11,054 nt of DNA from Caldithrix sp964532875 (GTDB taxonomy: Bacteria > Calditrichota > Calditrichia > Calditrichales > Calditrichaceae), in contig CAZHIZ010000113.1 in NCBI GenBank assembly GCA_964532875.1, forward strand, positions 1-11,054, read 5' to 3'. Made by a program: the position numbers and the translations under genes. Position 1 is the stretch's first letter, and each line of letters begins with the position of its first letter. Shown here piece by piece: positions 1 through 6,774 of the stretch. A model generated the notes under the pieces. It worked only from the letters and a program-made list of their open reading frames with translations, did no database searches and was not told the origin of the DNA.

Positions 1-307
1 GCACCATCCGGTTCTCGAGTGCCCCGCCGCAGGCTGGGCGTATCGAGAGAACCGTGTTCTTGTTGCAATCAAACCGTCGGTCTTGCCTTTTATTGTTGGG
101 GGGAAATCTCCGTTATTTTGTGGCGATTCAGCTCATGGCAATTCAGCTCGCGGCCATGCAAGCTTTTTTCGGGCCGATCTGTTGAGTGTGCCCAACTTCT
201 GCAGGGCCGGATAGGCTTAGAATCTTTCGGAAAAACAGTTCCTTAGATCAATATTGGACATTTTTGCAGGCGTGCTGGTTCCGGTCGCTCTCCCTTAAAA
301 GAGGCGC
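1..307. other. Non-coding or unrecognised flank
   Basis: I see no supportable gene here. The one open frame on the plus strand (19-246) has no ribosome binding site and its translation, rich in Cys, Trp and Arg, resembles no protein I know. An imperfect inverted repeat (CGGTTCTC at 9-16, GAGAACCG at 47-54) could form a hairpin around a GC-rich loop. No clear T-tract terminator follows the minus-strand gene that ends at 308. Confidence 0.5.
122..151. repeat. Two-unit 15-bp direct repeat
   Basis: GGCGATTCAGCTCAT (122-136) is followed directly by GGCAATTCAGCTCGC (137-151), with 12 of 15 positions identical. It lies in non-coding sequence and could be a recent local duplication. No function is implied. 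Confidence 0.5.
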
Positions 308-1570
308 TTATTTGTAAGACGAAAAATAGCTGGGCCTTAACATCCCGAATGCAATGGCCATCGCAGTTTCAAGCGGCAGAACAAAGGCAAAGATCAGAAG
401 ATTATCCTGATCGAATGTCGCGGGTAGAACAATCTTTAAAGCAATTAACAGAACGGCGCCGAATAGTTGTAAAAGATAAAGGGAACGCAAGGCTTTAAAA
501 GCCCATGCCTTTTGCCAGGCCAGAAACACGGCCAAAAAGGCAATGAGTAAGGTTAAAGGATGAGCCAATAAAATATTTTCATTGTGAAAAGTCACCTCGT
601 GATCCGTGAAAAACATGGTGAAAAAGAGAATGAGTCCGGGAATACCCAAGATGAGTCCCAGGATAAAATTGTAAATACTGAACAAAAGCTGAAACCAGCG
701 ATAGGGCTTTTTAATTTCAAGCCAGACGGTCAATACAATAATAAAGCCGAGCAATAACGAGATAAAGAAGGCCCCGATCTCATGACGGGGTACTGTCCGG
801 GGAACGGGCGGGCGATGGGCGTTGTACCAAATGCGATAATTCACGGACAAGGGATGACAAATCCCTGCGGAATCGACATAAGTCATTTCATGCACATCGC
901 GTTCCAGTTCGTCGGGTAAAAACATTTCGTCCCATTTGGTAATCGGCTTGTCGATGGTATCGTTCATTAAGAACATCAATATCATTTCCAAAGCAGGATT
1001 GCGAGCCACATAGCGCCTGGTGTGCTGACGGAGGGTCATACGTCCCGGCACGTCCATTACTTTATGAAATTGTCCGTCCAATGCCATGTCGATCAAATCG
1101 CGCAGGCGGGTCGAGCAGTTATCGAAATAATGATGGTACAGGTAGTTGCAGTGGGCCGGTTGCACATACCATTCTAATTTTCGTGCCAATTTTAAACGAT
1201 TTTTCAGGGGAATATCCAGGGTGGTCAGGCGAATATCGCGGTTTTCACTACGATAGTAATTGAAGTACGAAGCCACCGAAGCGCGTCCCACGGAAAAAAC
1301 CAATCTCCCCATAATAAAGTGCCTGATCATATCTTCATCAAAAGAATAGAGCCCGAAGTTGTAAATGGCGGACTGGTTTAGCAGGGTGTCTTCGATGATC
1401 AGGGCGGTGTGTCCCCAATAGGACGGAATGTCGTCTCCCGGGCCGAAAGTGGCCAAAAGAAAGCGCAGGTTTTGCGCTTTGCTTTCTCCTTTGCCCCAGG
1501 GCATGGGGGAGGCAAACAGAAAGGAAGAAAACGACAGTATTAACATAAAAATAAATAATAAGCGTCGCAT
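308..1570 (-). CDS. Lnb-like (DUF4105) membrane protein, candidate lipoprotein N-acyltransferase
   Basis: 420 residues. Residues 1-20 form a signal peptide or first membrane anchor (MRRLLFIFMLILSFSSFLFA). Residues 35-240 match the periplasmic DUF4105/Lnb N-terminal domain: SYWGHTAL with His54, and YLYHHYFDNCSTRLRD with Cys152. This His/Cys pairing is what I would expect for the NlpC/P60-like thiol fold of the family. The C-terminal part holds about five hydrophobic segments, near 266-286, 293-307, 308-322, 333-350 and 363-410 (the last may be two helices). That architecture, a periplasmic thiol domain followed by a five-helix membrane domain, is the one I recall for Bacteroides Lnb, which adds the third acyl chain to lipoproteins at the inner membrane. 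Assignment as an actual acyltransferase is inference; other DUF4105 proteins are uncharacterised. The ATG at 1570 is the natural start because the signal sequence begins there, although the ribosome binding site is weak (GGA about 11 bases upstream). It is divergent from the dehydrogenase gene. Confidence 0.72.
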   Translation of the reverse strand: MRRLLFIFMLILSFSSFLFASPMPWGKGESKAQNLRFLLATFGPGDDIPSYWGHTALIIEDTLLNQSAIYNFGLYSFDEDMIRHFIMGRLVFSVGRASVASYFNYYRSENRDIRLTTLDIPLKNRLKLARKLEWYVQPAHCNYLYHHYFDNCSTRLRDLIDMALDGQFHKVMDVPGRMTLRQHTRRYVARNPALEMILMFLMNDTIDKPITKWDEMFLPDELERDVHEMTYVDSAGICHPLSVNYRIWYNAHRPPVPRTVPRHEIGAFFISLLLGFIIVLTVWLEIKKPYRWFQLLFSIYNFILGLILGIPGLILFFTMFFTDHEVTFHNENILLAHPLTLLIAFLAVFLAWQKAWAFKALRSLYLLQLFGAVLLIALKIVLPATFDQDNLLIFAFVLPLETAMAIAFGMLRPSYFSSYK

Positions 1571-1658
1571 CGGGCATATCCAAAATTTTTAATAAAAAAT
1601 GAAAGTTACATCAAGTAGAAATGCGATTCAAATTGTTATTACTTATTATGGGAAGATG

Positions 1659-1686
1659 TTCAAAACTGTATGATTTAAAGTATAGT
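1659..1686 (+). promoter_or_regulatory. Possible sigma70-type promoter
   Basis: TTCAAA (1659-1664) and TATAGT (1681-1686) are separated by 16 bp and match the -35 (4/6) and -10 (5/6) consensus. Transcription would start near 1692, inside the 5' arm of the hairpin at 1689-1731, and would read towards the dehydrogenase gene with a leader of about 335 nt. In an AT-rich region such matches arise by chance, so this is only a candidate. Confidence 0.3.
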
Positions 1687-1688
1687 AA

Positions 1689-1731
1689 AATACCTGATAA
1701 TTGGGAATGCAAGTCCCAAATATCAGGTATT
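1689..1731. repeat. Strong 18-bp hairpin in the divergent intergenic region
   Basis: The arms at 1689-1706 (AATACCTGATAATTGGGA) and 1714-1731 (TCCCAAATATCAGGTATT) are complementary at 17 of 18 positions around the 7-nt loop ATGCAAG. On the plus strand no T-run follows. On the minus strand the 3' arm runs into TATTTTAC, so a weak intrinsic terminator is conceivable in that direction. Alternatives are a dyad operator between divergent genes, a structured 5' leader, or a transposon-derived repeat. Confidence 0.75.
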
Positions 1732-2015
1732 AGTTGTTACGCTCCAGATTAAGAGCTCTACTCCCCGTCACTAAAAACGCCGTTCAAATGATTATCGGTT
1801 GCCGGATCCATGCCAGACCGGACGGAAGAAATTTTTTGTTGACCTGCCGAATTTTTTTAAACAAAGATTGCCAAAGATCAAAACGATGTAAAAAATTGCC
1901 GGCGCGAACAGGGGAGAATAATCTTGCGGGAAAAATCGTTTTCCAAATTTATTTGGATGATATGAAATTTTTTAGCAATTTTTAAACTTTATTAATGAAG
2001 CGGAGAGAATAAAAC

Positions 2016-2019
2016 GGAG
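2016..2019 (+). promoter_or_regulatory. Ribosome binding site of the FAD/Fe-S dehydrogenase
   Basis: GGAG lies 7 nt (all T) before the ATG at 2027. This supports the chosen start. Confidence 0.7.
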
Positions 2020-2026
2020 TTTTTTT

Positions 2027-4858
2027 ATGCTGGCAGGATCCTACAAAGAACTTTACAATCGTTTAAAAAAACACATTCCCGAAAATCGTTTATTACATGA
2101 TGATTTGAATACGCTGGCCTTCGGAACGGATGCCAGTTTTTACCGCCTGATTCCCAAATTGGTGGTCAAAGTGCACAATGAAGATGAGGCGCGTTTGGTC
2201 ATTAAAACCTGTCGGGAAATGGAAATTCCCTTAACCATTCGCGGTTCGGGTACCAGTCTTTCGGGACAGGGCGTAACCGATTCGGTGCTCATGGTTTTGG
2301 TAAGCTCCGAATGGCGCCATTATTCCGTTAGTGACGATGCCGGTACCATTACCTTGCAGCCGGGCGTTTTGGGCGGCAAAGCCAATCGCTATTTGCAACC
2401 TTACGGCAAACGCATCGGTCCCGATCCCGCTTCCATTAATCATGCTCAGGTAGGGGGCATCTTAATCAATAATGCCAGCGGTATGACCAGTGGTGTGGGC
2501 AATAATAGTTACCACACTCTGGTAGGGCTACGTATGGTTTTTGAAGACGGCACCGTTCTGGACACACGCGATGCGGAAAGTCGACGTAATTTTTTAGCCA
2601 GTAAAAAGGAATTTATCAACGGCCTGTTGGCTATTCGTAAACGCCTGTTTGCGCATGAAGATTGGGTAGAAAAAATTCGGCTAAAATACCGCTTGAAAAA
2701 TACCACCGGCTACAGTCTTAATGCCCTGGTGGATTACGAAGATCCTCTGGATATCATCGAACATCTGATGGTAGGTTCCGAAGGTACCCTGGCTTTTGTC
2801 TCGGAAATTACCTTTCGAACCATCGACGATTTGAAAGACAAGGCCACCAGTTTGATAATTTTCCCGGATGTACCAACCGCCTGCAGCGCTATTCCTTATT
2901 TGCGCTCTTGCAAGGTAAATGCCGCGGAATTAATGGACCGCGCCTCATTGCGTTCCGTGCAGGACAAACCGTTAATGCCTTCCTTTTTAAAAGAATTGGA
3001 CGATAAAGCGGCTGCCTTGCTGGTGGAAACACGCGCCCATTCCGCCGAAGAATTGCAGAGTCAAATCGATGAAATCGTGGAAAAATTAAAAGACATTCCC
3101 AAAGTGCGTCCCATTGAATTCACGCGTGACATCAATGAAATCACTGCTTTGTGGAATGTGCGCAAAGGTTTGTTTACCTCGGTGTGTGCCGCCCGGGAAA
3201 AGGGCACTACGGTGGTTATTGAAGATATTGCCGTGCCTTACGAGCATTTGGCGCGGGCCATTACCGATCTGCAGACTTTATTTACTAAATATGATTACAA
3301 CGATGCCATTATTTGGGGGCACGCTTTTGACGGTAATGTCCATTTCGTACTGATTCAGGATTTTAGCAAGCCCGGACAGGTAGAGCGCTATGCACGCTTT
3401 ATCGACGAATTGACTCATTTAGTGGTGCGGGAATACAACGGGTCTTTAAAAGCCGAACACGGGACAGGGCGCAATATGGCTCCTTTTGTGGCTATGGAGT
3501 GGGGAGAAGGGCTTTACGAAATCATGAAAGACATCAAGCGCCTGTTTGACCCGCTGAATATTCTGAATCGCGGCGTATTGATTAACGACGATCCTCGGCT
3601 GCATTTAAAAGCCATCAAACCCATGTACAAAGCGCACGATTTAATCGACACGTGTATCGAGTGCGGGTTTTGCGAGAGCAGTTGTGTTTCGCGCGATTTA
3701 ACCCTTTCTCCGCGGCAACGAATCGTGATTTACCGGGAAATGACGCATTTGCAAGAAACCGGAGACGAGCCGCATCGCCTGGCCATATTGAACGAACGTT
3801 ATCAATATTACGGCAATGCAACCTGCGCCACAGACGGTTTGTGTGCTTTAACCTGTCCGGTGGGTATTGACACGGGTAAATTGATTAAAGAATTGCGCCA
3901 TGAGCAAATTTCGCCCCGCACACAGCGTGTGGCGCAAGCCATAGCGGATCACATGAGCTCGGTTACGGCCTGGGCTCGCGTGGGATTCGGCTTGCTGAAT
4001 TTTTTCCGTTCCGTGCTAGGAAAAAATTTGATGCTGCGTTTGGCGGAAGCAATGCGTACGATCACCTTTAAAAAATTGCCGCGTTGGTCGCCGTACATGC
4101 CCAAGCCCGGTAAAGCCATCCCCGCATACATTCCCGATCCGGCCGCCGAACGGAAGGTGGTTTATTTCCCCTCTTGTATTACGCGTTCCATGGGCGTATT
4201 GCCCGATAGCGCTCAGGCCGAACCCATCACGCAATTAACTCACAAATTATTGAAAAAAGCGGGTTACGAAGTCATCTATCCGGAAAACGTCAATCATTTG
4301 TGCTGCGGTATGGCCTTTTCCAGTAAAGGCTTGTTTGAAGTGGGACAACGTAAGGCCAGGGAGCTGGAAGCGGCCTTACTCAAAGCAAGCGAAAACGGGA
4401 AAATTCCCGTGTTGTCCGACATGAGTCCGTGTTTGTACACGATGAAGGAAACTCTGGACAGACGCTTGCAACTTTTCGAACCGATTGAATTTACCTTAAA
4501 ATATTTGGCACCTTATTTAGAATTCCACAAAACGACGGAACCGGTTTCGGTGTTTGCCGTTTGCAGTGCCAAAAAAATGGCTTTGGAAGAATCGCTGGTT
4601 CGCCTGGCCCAGATGTGTTCCGAAAAGGTGGTTATGCCGGATACCAATTGCTGCGGTTTTGCCGGGGATCGCGGTTTTACCGTGCCGGAATTGAATGCGG
4701 CCGGATTAAAGACCATTAAAGAACAAATTCCCATGGAAGTGAAACGGGGCTTTTCCACCAGCCGAACCTGTGAAATCGGCTTGAGCGAACATAGCGGCAT
4801 TCCGTACGAATCCATCCTGTATCTGGTGGATGAAGTTACCGTTCCAAAAGAACGGTGA
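2027..4858 (+). CDS. FAD-binding and Fe-S 2-hydroxyacid dehydrogenase (YdiJ/Dld-like)
   Basis: 943 residues: a GlcD-like flavoprotein half fused to a GlpC-like Fe-S half. Residues 35-260 are a VAO/PCMH-type FAD domain (RGSGTSLSGQG from Arg72, GPDPAS from 131, NNASG near 149, GSEGTLAF from 250). Residues 270-535 are the substrate/FAD C-terminal domain, with HAFDGNVH (432-439) and EHGTGR (477-482). Two ferredoxin-type motifs follow: Cys543, 546, 549 and 553, then Cys600, Asp603, Cys606 and Cys610. Two CCG domains close the protein (Cys717 with Cys759-Cys760-Gly761; Cys846 with Cys875-Cys876-Gly877). An amphipathic stretch at about 641-690 may help membrane contact. The family oxidises D-lactate, D-2-hydroxyglutarate or related D-2-hydroxyacids and passes electrons to the respiratory chain; E. 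coli YdiJ is the relative of similar size. The substrate cannot be told from sequence. The gene appears monocistronic, flanked by long gaps. The Asp603 substitution is discussed under findings. Confidence 0.9.
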   Translation: MLAGSYKELYNRLKKHIPENRLLHDDLNTLAFGTDASFYRLIPKLVVKVHNEDEARLVIKTCREMEIPLTIRGSGTSLSGQGVTDSVLMVLVSSEWRHYSVSDDAGTITLQPGVLGGKANRYLQPYGKRIGPDPASINHAQVGGILINNASGMTSGVGNNSYHTLVGLRMVFEDGTVLDTRDAESRRNFLASKKEFINGLLAIRKRLFAHEDWVEKIRLKYRLKNTTGYSLNALVDYEDPLDIIEHLMVGSEGTLAFVSEITFRTIDDLKDKATSLIIFPDVPTACSAIPYLRSCKVNAAELMDRASLRSVQDKPLMPSFLKELDDKAAALLVETRAHSAEELQSQIDEIVEKLKDIPKVRPIEFTRDINEITALWNVRKGLFTSVCAAREKGTTVVIEDIAVPYEHLARAITDLQTLFTKYDYNDAIIWGHAFDGNVHFVLIQDFSKPGQVERYARFIDELTHLVVREYNGSLKAEHGTGRNMAPFVAMEWGEGLYEIMKDIKRLFDPLNILNRGVLINDDPRLHLKAIKPMYKAHDLIDTCIECGFCESSCVSRDLTLSPRQRIVIYREMTHLQETGDEPHRLAILNERYQYYGNATCATDGLCALTCPVGIDTGKLIKELRHEQISPRTQRVAQAIADHMSSVTAWARVGFGLLNFFRSVLGKNLMLRLAEAMRTITFKKLPRWSPYMPKPGKAIPAYIPDPAAERKVVYFPSCITRSMGVLPDSAQAEPITQLTHKLLKKAGYEVIYPENVNHLCCGMAFSSKGLFEVGQRKARELEAALLKASENGKIPVLSDMSPCLYTMKETLDRRLQLFEPIEFTLKYLAPYLEFHKTTEPVSVFAVCSAKKMALEESLVRLAQMCSEKVVMPDTNCCGFAGDRGFTVPELNAAGLKTIKEQIPMEVKRGFSTSRTCEIGLSEHSGIPYESILYLVDEVTVPKER

Positions 4859-4859
4859 C
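4835..4859 (+). other. Hairpin overlapping the dehydrogenase stop codon
   Basis: GTTACCGTTC (4835-4844) and GAACGGTGAC (4850-4859) pair over 10 bp (one G-T wobble) around the loop CAAAA. The TGA stop (4856-4858) lies inside the 3' arm. No T-tract follows, so this is not a standard intrinsic terminator. It could stabilise the mRNA end or be incidental. Confidence 0.5.
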
Positions 4860-4878
4860 CAGCAAAGTGGAGAGTAGC

Positions 4879-4938
4879 TTGAGCCGAGTGGCGTTGTGTT
4901 TTCGGCTGGGCCTGTCGGCTATTGACAGCCCGGCTCAA
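4879..4938. repeat. Nested inverted repeat
   Basis: TTGAGCCG (4879-4886) is the perfect reverse complement of CGGCTCAA (4931-4938). Inside lies a second pair, GGGCCTGTC (4908-4916) and GACAGCCC (4924-4931), matching with one bulged base. The whole could fold as a long stem-loop in the mRNA 3' region of the dehydrogenase. Confidence 0.6.
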
Positions 4939-4940
4939 CC

Positions 4941-4988
4941 TGTCATTCTGCGTGGAGTCCCGAACAGCGTGACGGAACGAAGAATTCC
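4941..4988 (+). repeat. TGTCATTC...CGAAGAATTCC repeat, copy 1
   Basis: It starts TGTCATTCTG (4941-4950) and ends CGAAGAATTCC just before 4989. It faces a shorter inverted relative at 5025-5055, together forming an imperfect inverted pair. The same edge sequences recur at 9870-9949. From memory, repeats with edges like TGTCATTC and GAAGAATC are dispersed in many unrelated bacterial genomes. Confidence 0.55.
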
Positions 4989-5024
4989 ATTGTTATTTTA
5001 GGCGTTTGCTGCCCAAAGCTTGAA

Positions 5025-5055
5025 GGGGATTCTTCGCTACACTTGGAATAACATG
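5025..5055 (-). repeat. TGTCATTC...GAAGAATC repeat, inverted partial copy
   Basis: Read on the minus strand it begins CATGTTATTCC and ends GCGAAGAATCCCC. It therefore matches both edges of the repeat at 4941-4988 in opposite orientation, with a shortened centre. The two copies would pair as arms of an imperfect hairpin. Confidence 0.5.
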
Positions 5056-5065
5056 TGGGTGAGGC

Positions 5066-5104
5066 TGTCATTCCTCATCCCGATTCATCGGGATGAGGAA
5101 TCCC
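5066..5104. repeat. Perfect 15-bp palindromic repeat
   Basis: ATTCCTCATCCCGAT (5070-5084) and ATCGGGATGAGGAAT (5087-5101) are exact reverse complements separated by only 2 bp. The element starts TGTCATTCC (5066) and ends GAATCCC, the same edges as the neighbouring repeats, so it looks like a third, symmetrised family member. Confidence 0.75.
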
Positions 5105-5118
5105 TTGAATGCTTGGAT

Positions 5119-5189
5119 GGGATTCTTCTCCCGCAGAAAACGGGCTCCCGCCTTCTGCGGACTAGTTCTTCCGCCTTTCATGGAATCCC
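5119..5189. repeat. Nested hairpin repeat
   Basis: Outer arms are GGGATTC (5119-5125) and GAATCCC (5183-5189). An inner hairpin pairs CCGCAGAA (5131-5138) with TTCTGCGG (5153-5160), capped by CGGG/CCCG (5141-5144, 5147-5150). The outer arms again carry the GAATCCC edge of the repeat family. No T-run follows, so it is a poor terminator. Confidence 0.6.
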
Positions 5190-5322
5190 GCTATTGCCGG
5201 ACCAGTTTCCCTTCAACCGTTCACTTTTTACACAAACCAGTTATTCCTCTTCTTGCCACAATTTTTTTACTTTCTCTGTGAATTTTTGCAAATTGCGTTG
5301 ACGATTTAAAAAAGGGATTCAA

Positions 5323-6318
5323 ATGTCAGGGGAAAAAATCATCGGCATTACCATAGGAGATCCGGCAGGAATCGGCCCGGAAATCGTTTTGAAAGCTTTG
5401 ACCAATCATCCCGAAATTTATGACTGGTGTCGGCCGGTTGTTTTTGCGCCCGAAGAAATTGTACTTCGCACCCTGCGCCAGTTAAAAAGGCAGCCCATTC
5501 TGCGCATCATCCGTTCCGAAATCCCGCTGAATTTGAGTTTGAAAGCGAACGAGATTGTTGTTTTCGACACCCCGTTGTTCGAGCCGCTTCCGTCGTTGGG
5601 CCGCATTTCTGCCCAAGGTGGGCGTATGGCTTACGAAGCCATTCGTCTGGCCATTGAAATGGCCCGGCAAGGTGCCCTGCGGGCCATTGCCACGGCTCCC
5701 ATCAATAAACAATCCTTAAAAGCCGGAGATGTCCCCTTTACCGACCATACGGCCATGTTCAAAGAACTTACCCGAAGTGCCCAGGTGATGACATTGTTTA
5801 TGAGCGGGAAACTGCGCATTTTCTTCTATTCGCGGCATATTCCCTTCCGCGAGATACCAGCTTCGTTGAATCAAGAAAAACTGGTGCAAACGATGGAACA
5901 GGCCCTGGCCCATTTAGGCAAACTGGGTCTTGGGCATCCGCGTTTGGCCCTTGCCGCTTTAAATCCTCACGGGGGAGAAAACGGATTGTTCGGCGATGAA
6001 GAGCAAACGATACTTAAACCGGCAGTACGGGAGGCGCAACGCAAGGGATGGGACGTAGTCGGACCCGTTCCGGCCGATTCGGTTTTCCATTTGAATTTGA
6101 GCGGGGAATTCGATGCGGTTCTTTCTCTTTACCATGATCAGGGACATATTGCGGCTAAAACCCATGATTTCTACGGCACGGTAAGCTTGACCATGGGGCT
6201 TCCTTTTTTACGTACTTCGGTGGATCACGGTACGGCATTTGACATTGCCGGACAAAACAAAGCCAACGAACACAGCATGGTGGAAGCGTTGCGCATAGCC
6301 TCGCGTTATGCCTGGTAG
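5323..6318 (+). CDS. pdxA: 4-hydroxythreonine-4-phosphate dehydrogenase
   Basis: 331 residues, close to the usual length of PdxA (about 330). PdxA oxidises 4-phosphohydroxy-L-threonine with NAD(P) in the DXP-dependent route to pyridoxal phosphate, in the cytoplasm; the product is then used by PdxJ. Visible signatures are GDPAGIGPE (12-20), TAPINK, FTDHTAMF with metal-ligand His142, a second conserved His172 in SRHIPF, LNPHGGENGLFGDEE, and LYHDQGH with His271 (the divalent metal site), ending with VDHGTAFDIAG. An AAGGG sequence sits about 6 nt before the ATG. The gene stands alone: pdxJ is not in the window. It converges on the four-gene minus-strand unit with only one base between stop codons. 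Related PdxA2/DhoD enzymes acting on other 4-phospho-hydroxyacids share the fold. The NPHGGENG stretch differs from the NPHAGE form I recall for classical PdxA, so a paralogous role is possible. Confidence 0.9.
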   Translation: MSGEKIIGITIGDPAGIGPEIVLKALTNHPEIYDWCRPVVFAPEEIVLRTLRQLKRQPILRIIRSEIPLNLSLKANEIVVFDTPLFEPLPSLGRISAQGGRMAYEAIRLAIEMARQGALRAIATAPINKQSLKAGDVPFTDHTAMFKELTRSAQVMTLFMSGKLRIFFYSRHIPFREIPASLNQEKLVQTMEQALAHLGKLGLGHPRLALAALNPHGGENGLFGDEEQTILKPAVREAQRKGWDVVGPVPADSVFHLNLSGEFDAVLSLYHDQGHIAAKTHDFYGTVSLTMGLPFLRTSVDHGTAFDIAGQNKANEHSMVEALRIASRYAW

Positions 6319-6319
6319 C

Positions 6320-6772
6320 TTAACGGGCGATGCTGAAAATTACTCCCAAAGCACCGCCCACCAAAACACCGGTCGCAAAGCCCTGCAGTCCGTTCCAGGA
6401 CAAAAACCAGGGCCGGGCTTTCTTTTGCAATTCCTTACGGTACAGGTCGGCGACTTCGTTTAATTTGTGATCGTAATCTTTTACCATCGCTTGCAGCGTA
6501 TCGGCATTGGCTTTAAGGCGGGAATTAATTGCGGCCTGCAGCCGGATTTGATTTTGCAGGTTGCGGATCAGGCTATCGGAAAGGGCTTTACGCCGTTCGC
6601 TTATTTGCGTTGTGGCCTTAAGAGCGTTTTCCAACTGTTCTATCTTATTAAGGCTGGTGTTCAAATCTTTTTCGCAGCCGCGTAAAGCCTGCTTTAGTTG
6701 GGCCGTTGTCTGGCTGTAACTTTGGGTTAAAGCGAGTAAAAGAAAAACAAGCACGGTGGCGGTAATACGCAT
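6320..6772 (-). CDS. Secreted coiled-coil protein with C-terminal membrane segment (spanin-like shape)
   Basis: 150 residues; I do not recognise a named family. Residues 1-20 look like a cleavable signal peptide. Residues 22-118 are charged and helical, with the heptad-like pattern of a coiled coil. Residues 129-148 (GLQGFATGVLVGGALGVIFS) form a glycine-rich membrane segment near the very end. The predicted mature protein is therefore periplasmic and anchored by its C-terminus. This layout recalls unimolecular spanins, but there is no lipobox: the only cysteine near the N-terminus, Cys33, is in ALRGCEK, which is not a lipoprotein cleavage site. It is the last gene of the tight minus-strand unit, starting 2 nt after the stop of the upstream 183-codon gene. 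A role in the outer step of envelope disruption or in bridging the envelope is inference. Confidence 0.7.
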   Translation of the reverse strand: MRITATVLVFLLLALTQSYSQTTAQLKQALRGCEKDLNTSLNKIEQLENALKATTQISERRKALSDSLIRNLQNQIRLQAAINSRLKANADTLQAMVKDYDHKLNEVADLYRKELQKKARPWFLSWNGLQGFATGVLVGGALGVIFSIAR

Positions 6773-6774
6773 AA

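Larger units (their letters stand above)
1571..2026. other. AT-rich divergent intergenic region
   Basis: This 456-bp gap separates the divergent Lnb-like and dehydrogenase genes and must carry both promoters. It contains a possible sigma70-like promoter (1659-1686), a strong hairpin (1689-1731) and a short inverted repeat GGAAAA-ATCG-TTTTCC near 1928-1943. The frame open from 1734 to 1985 has a TTG start, no ribosome binding site and no recognisable product, so I do not call it a gene. Confidence 0.6.
4859..5322. other. Repeat-rich intergenic region
   Basis: This 464-bp gap lies between the dehydrogenase and pdxA. Almost all of 4876-5189 can be assigned to nested or adjacent inverted repeats, listed separately. 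The remaining stretch (5190-5310) is AT-rich and should hold the pdxA promoter, which I cannot place with confidence. Open frames across the region have no ribosome binding site and follow the repeats, so I treat them as spurious. Confidence 0.65.

Noticed and set aside
1689..1731. Integron attC site reading of the hairpin.
   Set aside because: No RYYYAAC/GTTRRRY core pair and no gene cassette array or integrase nearby.
1741..1786. tRNA-like fragment on the minus strand (GTAGAGC followed by TCTTAATC, like the D-arm and anticodon loop of a tRNA-Lys).
   Set aside because: Most of the 5' anticodon stem, a T-arm and a matching acceptor stem are missing, so it is neither a tRNA gene nor a convincing attachment-site remnant.
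1734..1985. 83-codon frame in the divergent intergenic region.
   Set aside because: TTG start, no ribosome binding site, overlap with likely leader and promoter sequence, and no recognisable product.
4513..4938. 141-codon minus-strand frame overlapping the dehydrogenase.
   Set aside because: It is antisense to the conserved second CCG domain and begins in repeat sequence; a shadow frame.
5020..5301. 93-codon frame upstream of pdxA.
   Set aside because: It runs through inverted repeats, has a non-ATG start without a proper ribosome binding site, and its protein has no known features.
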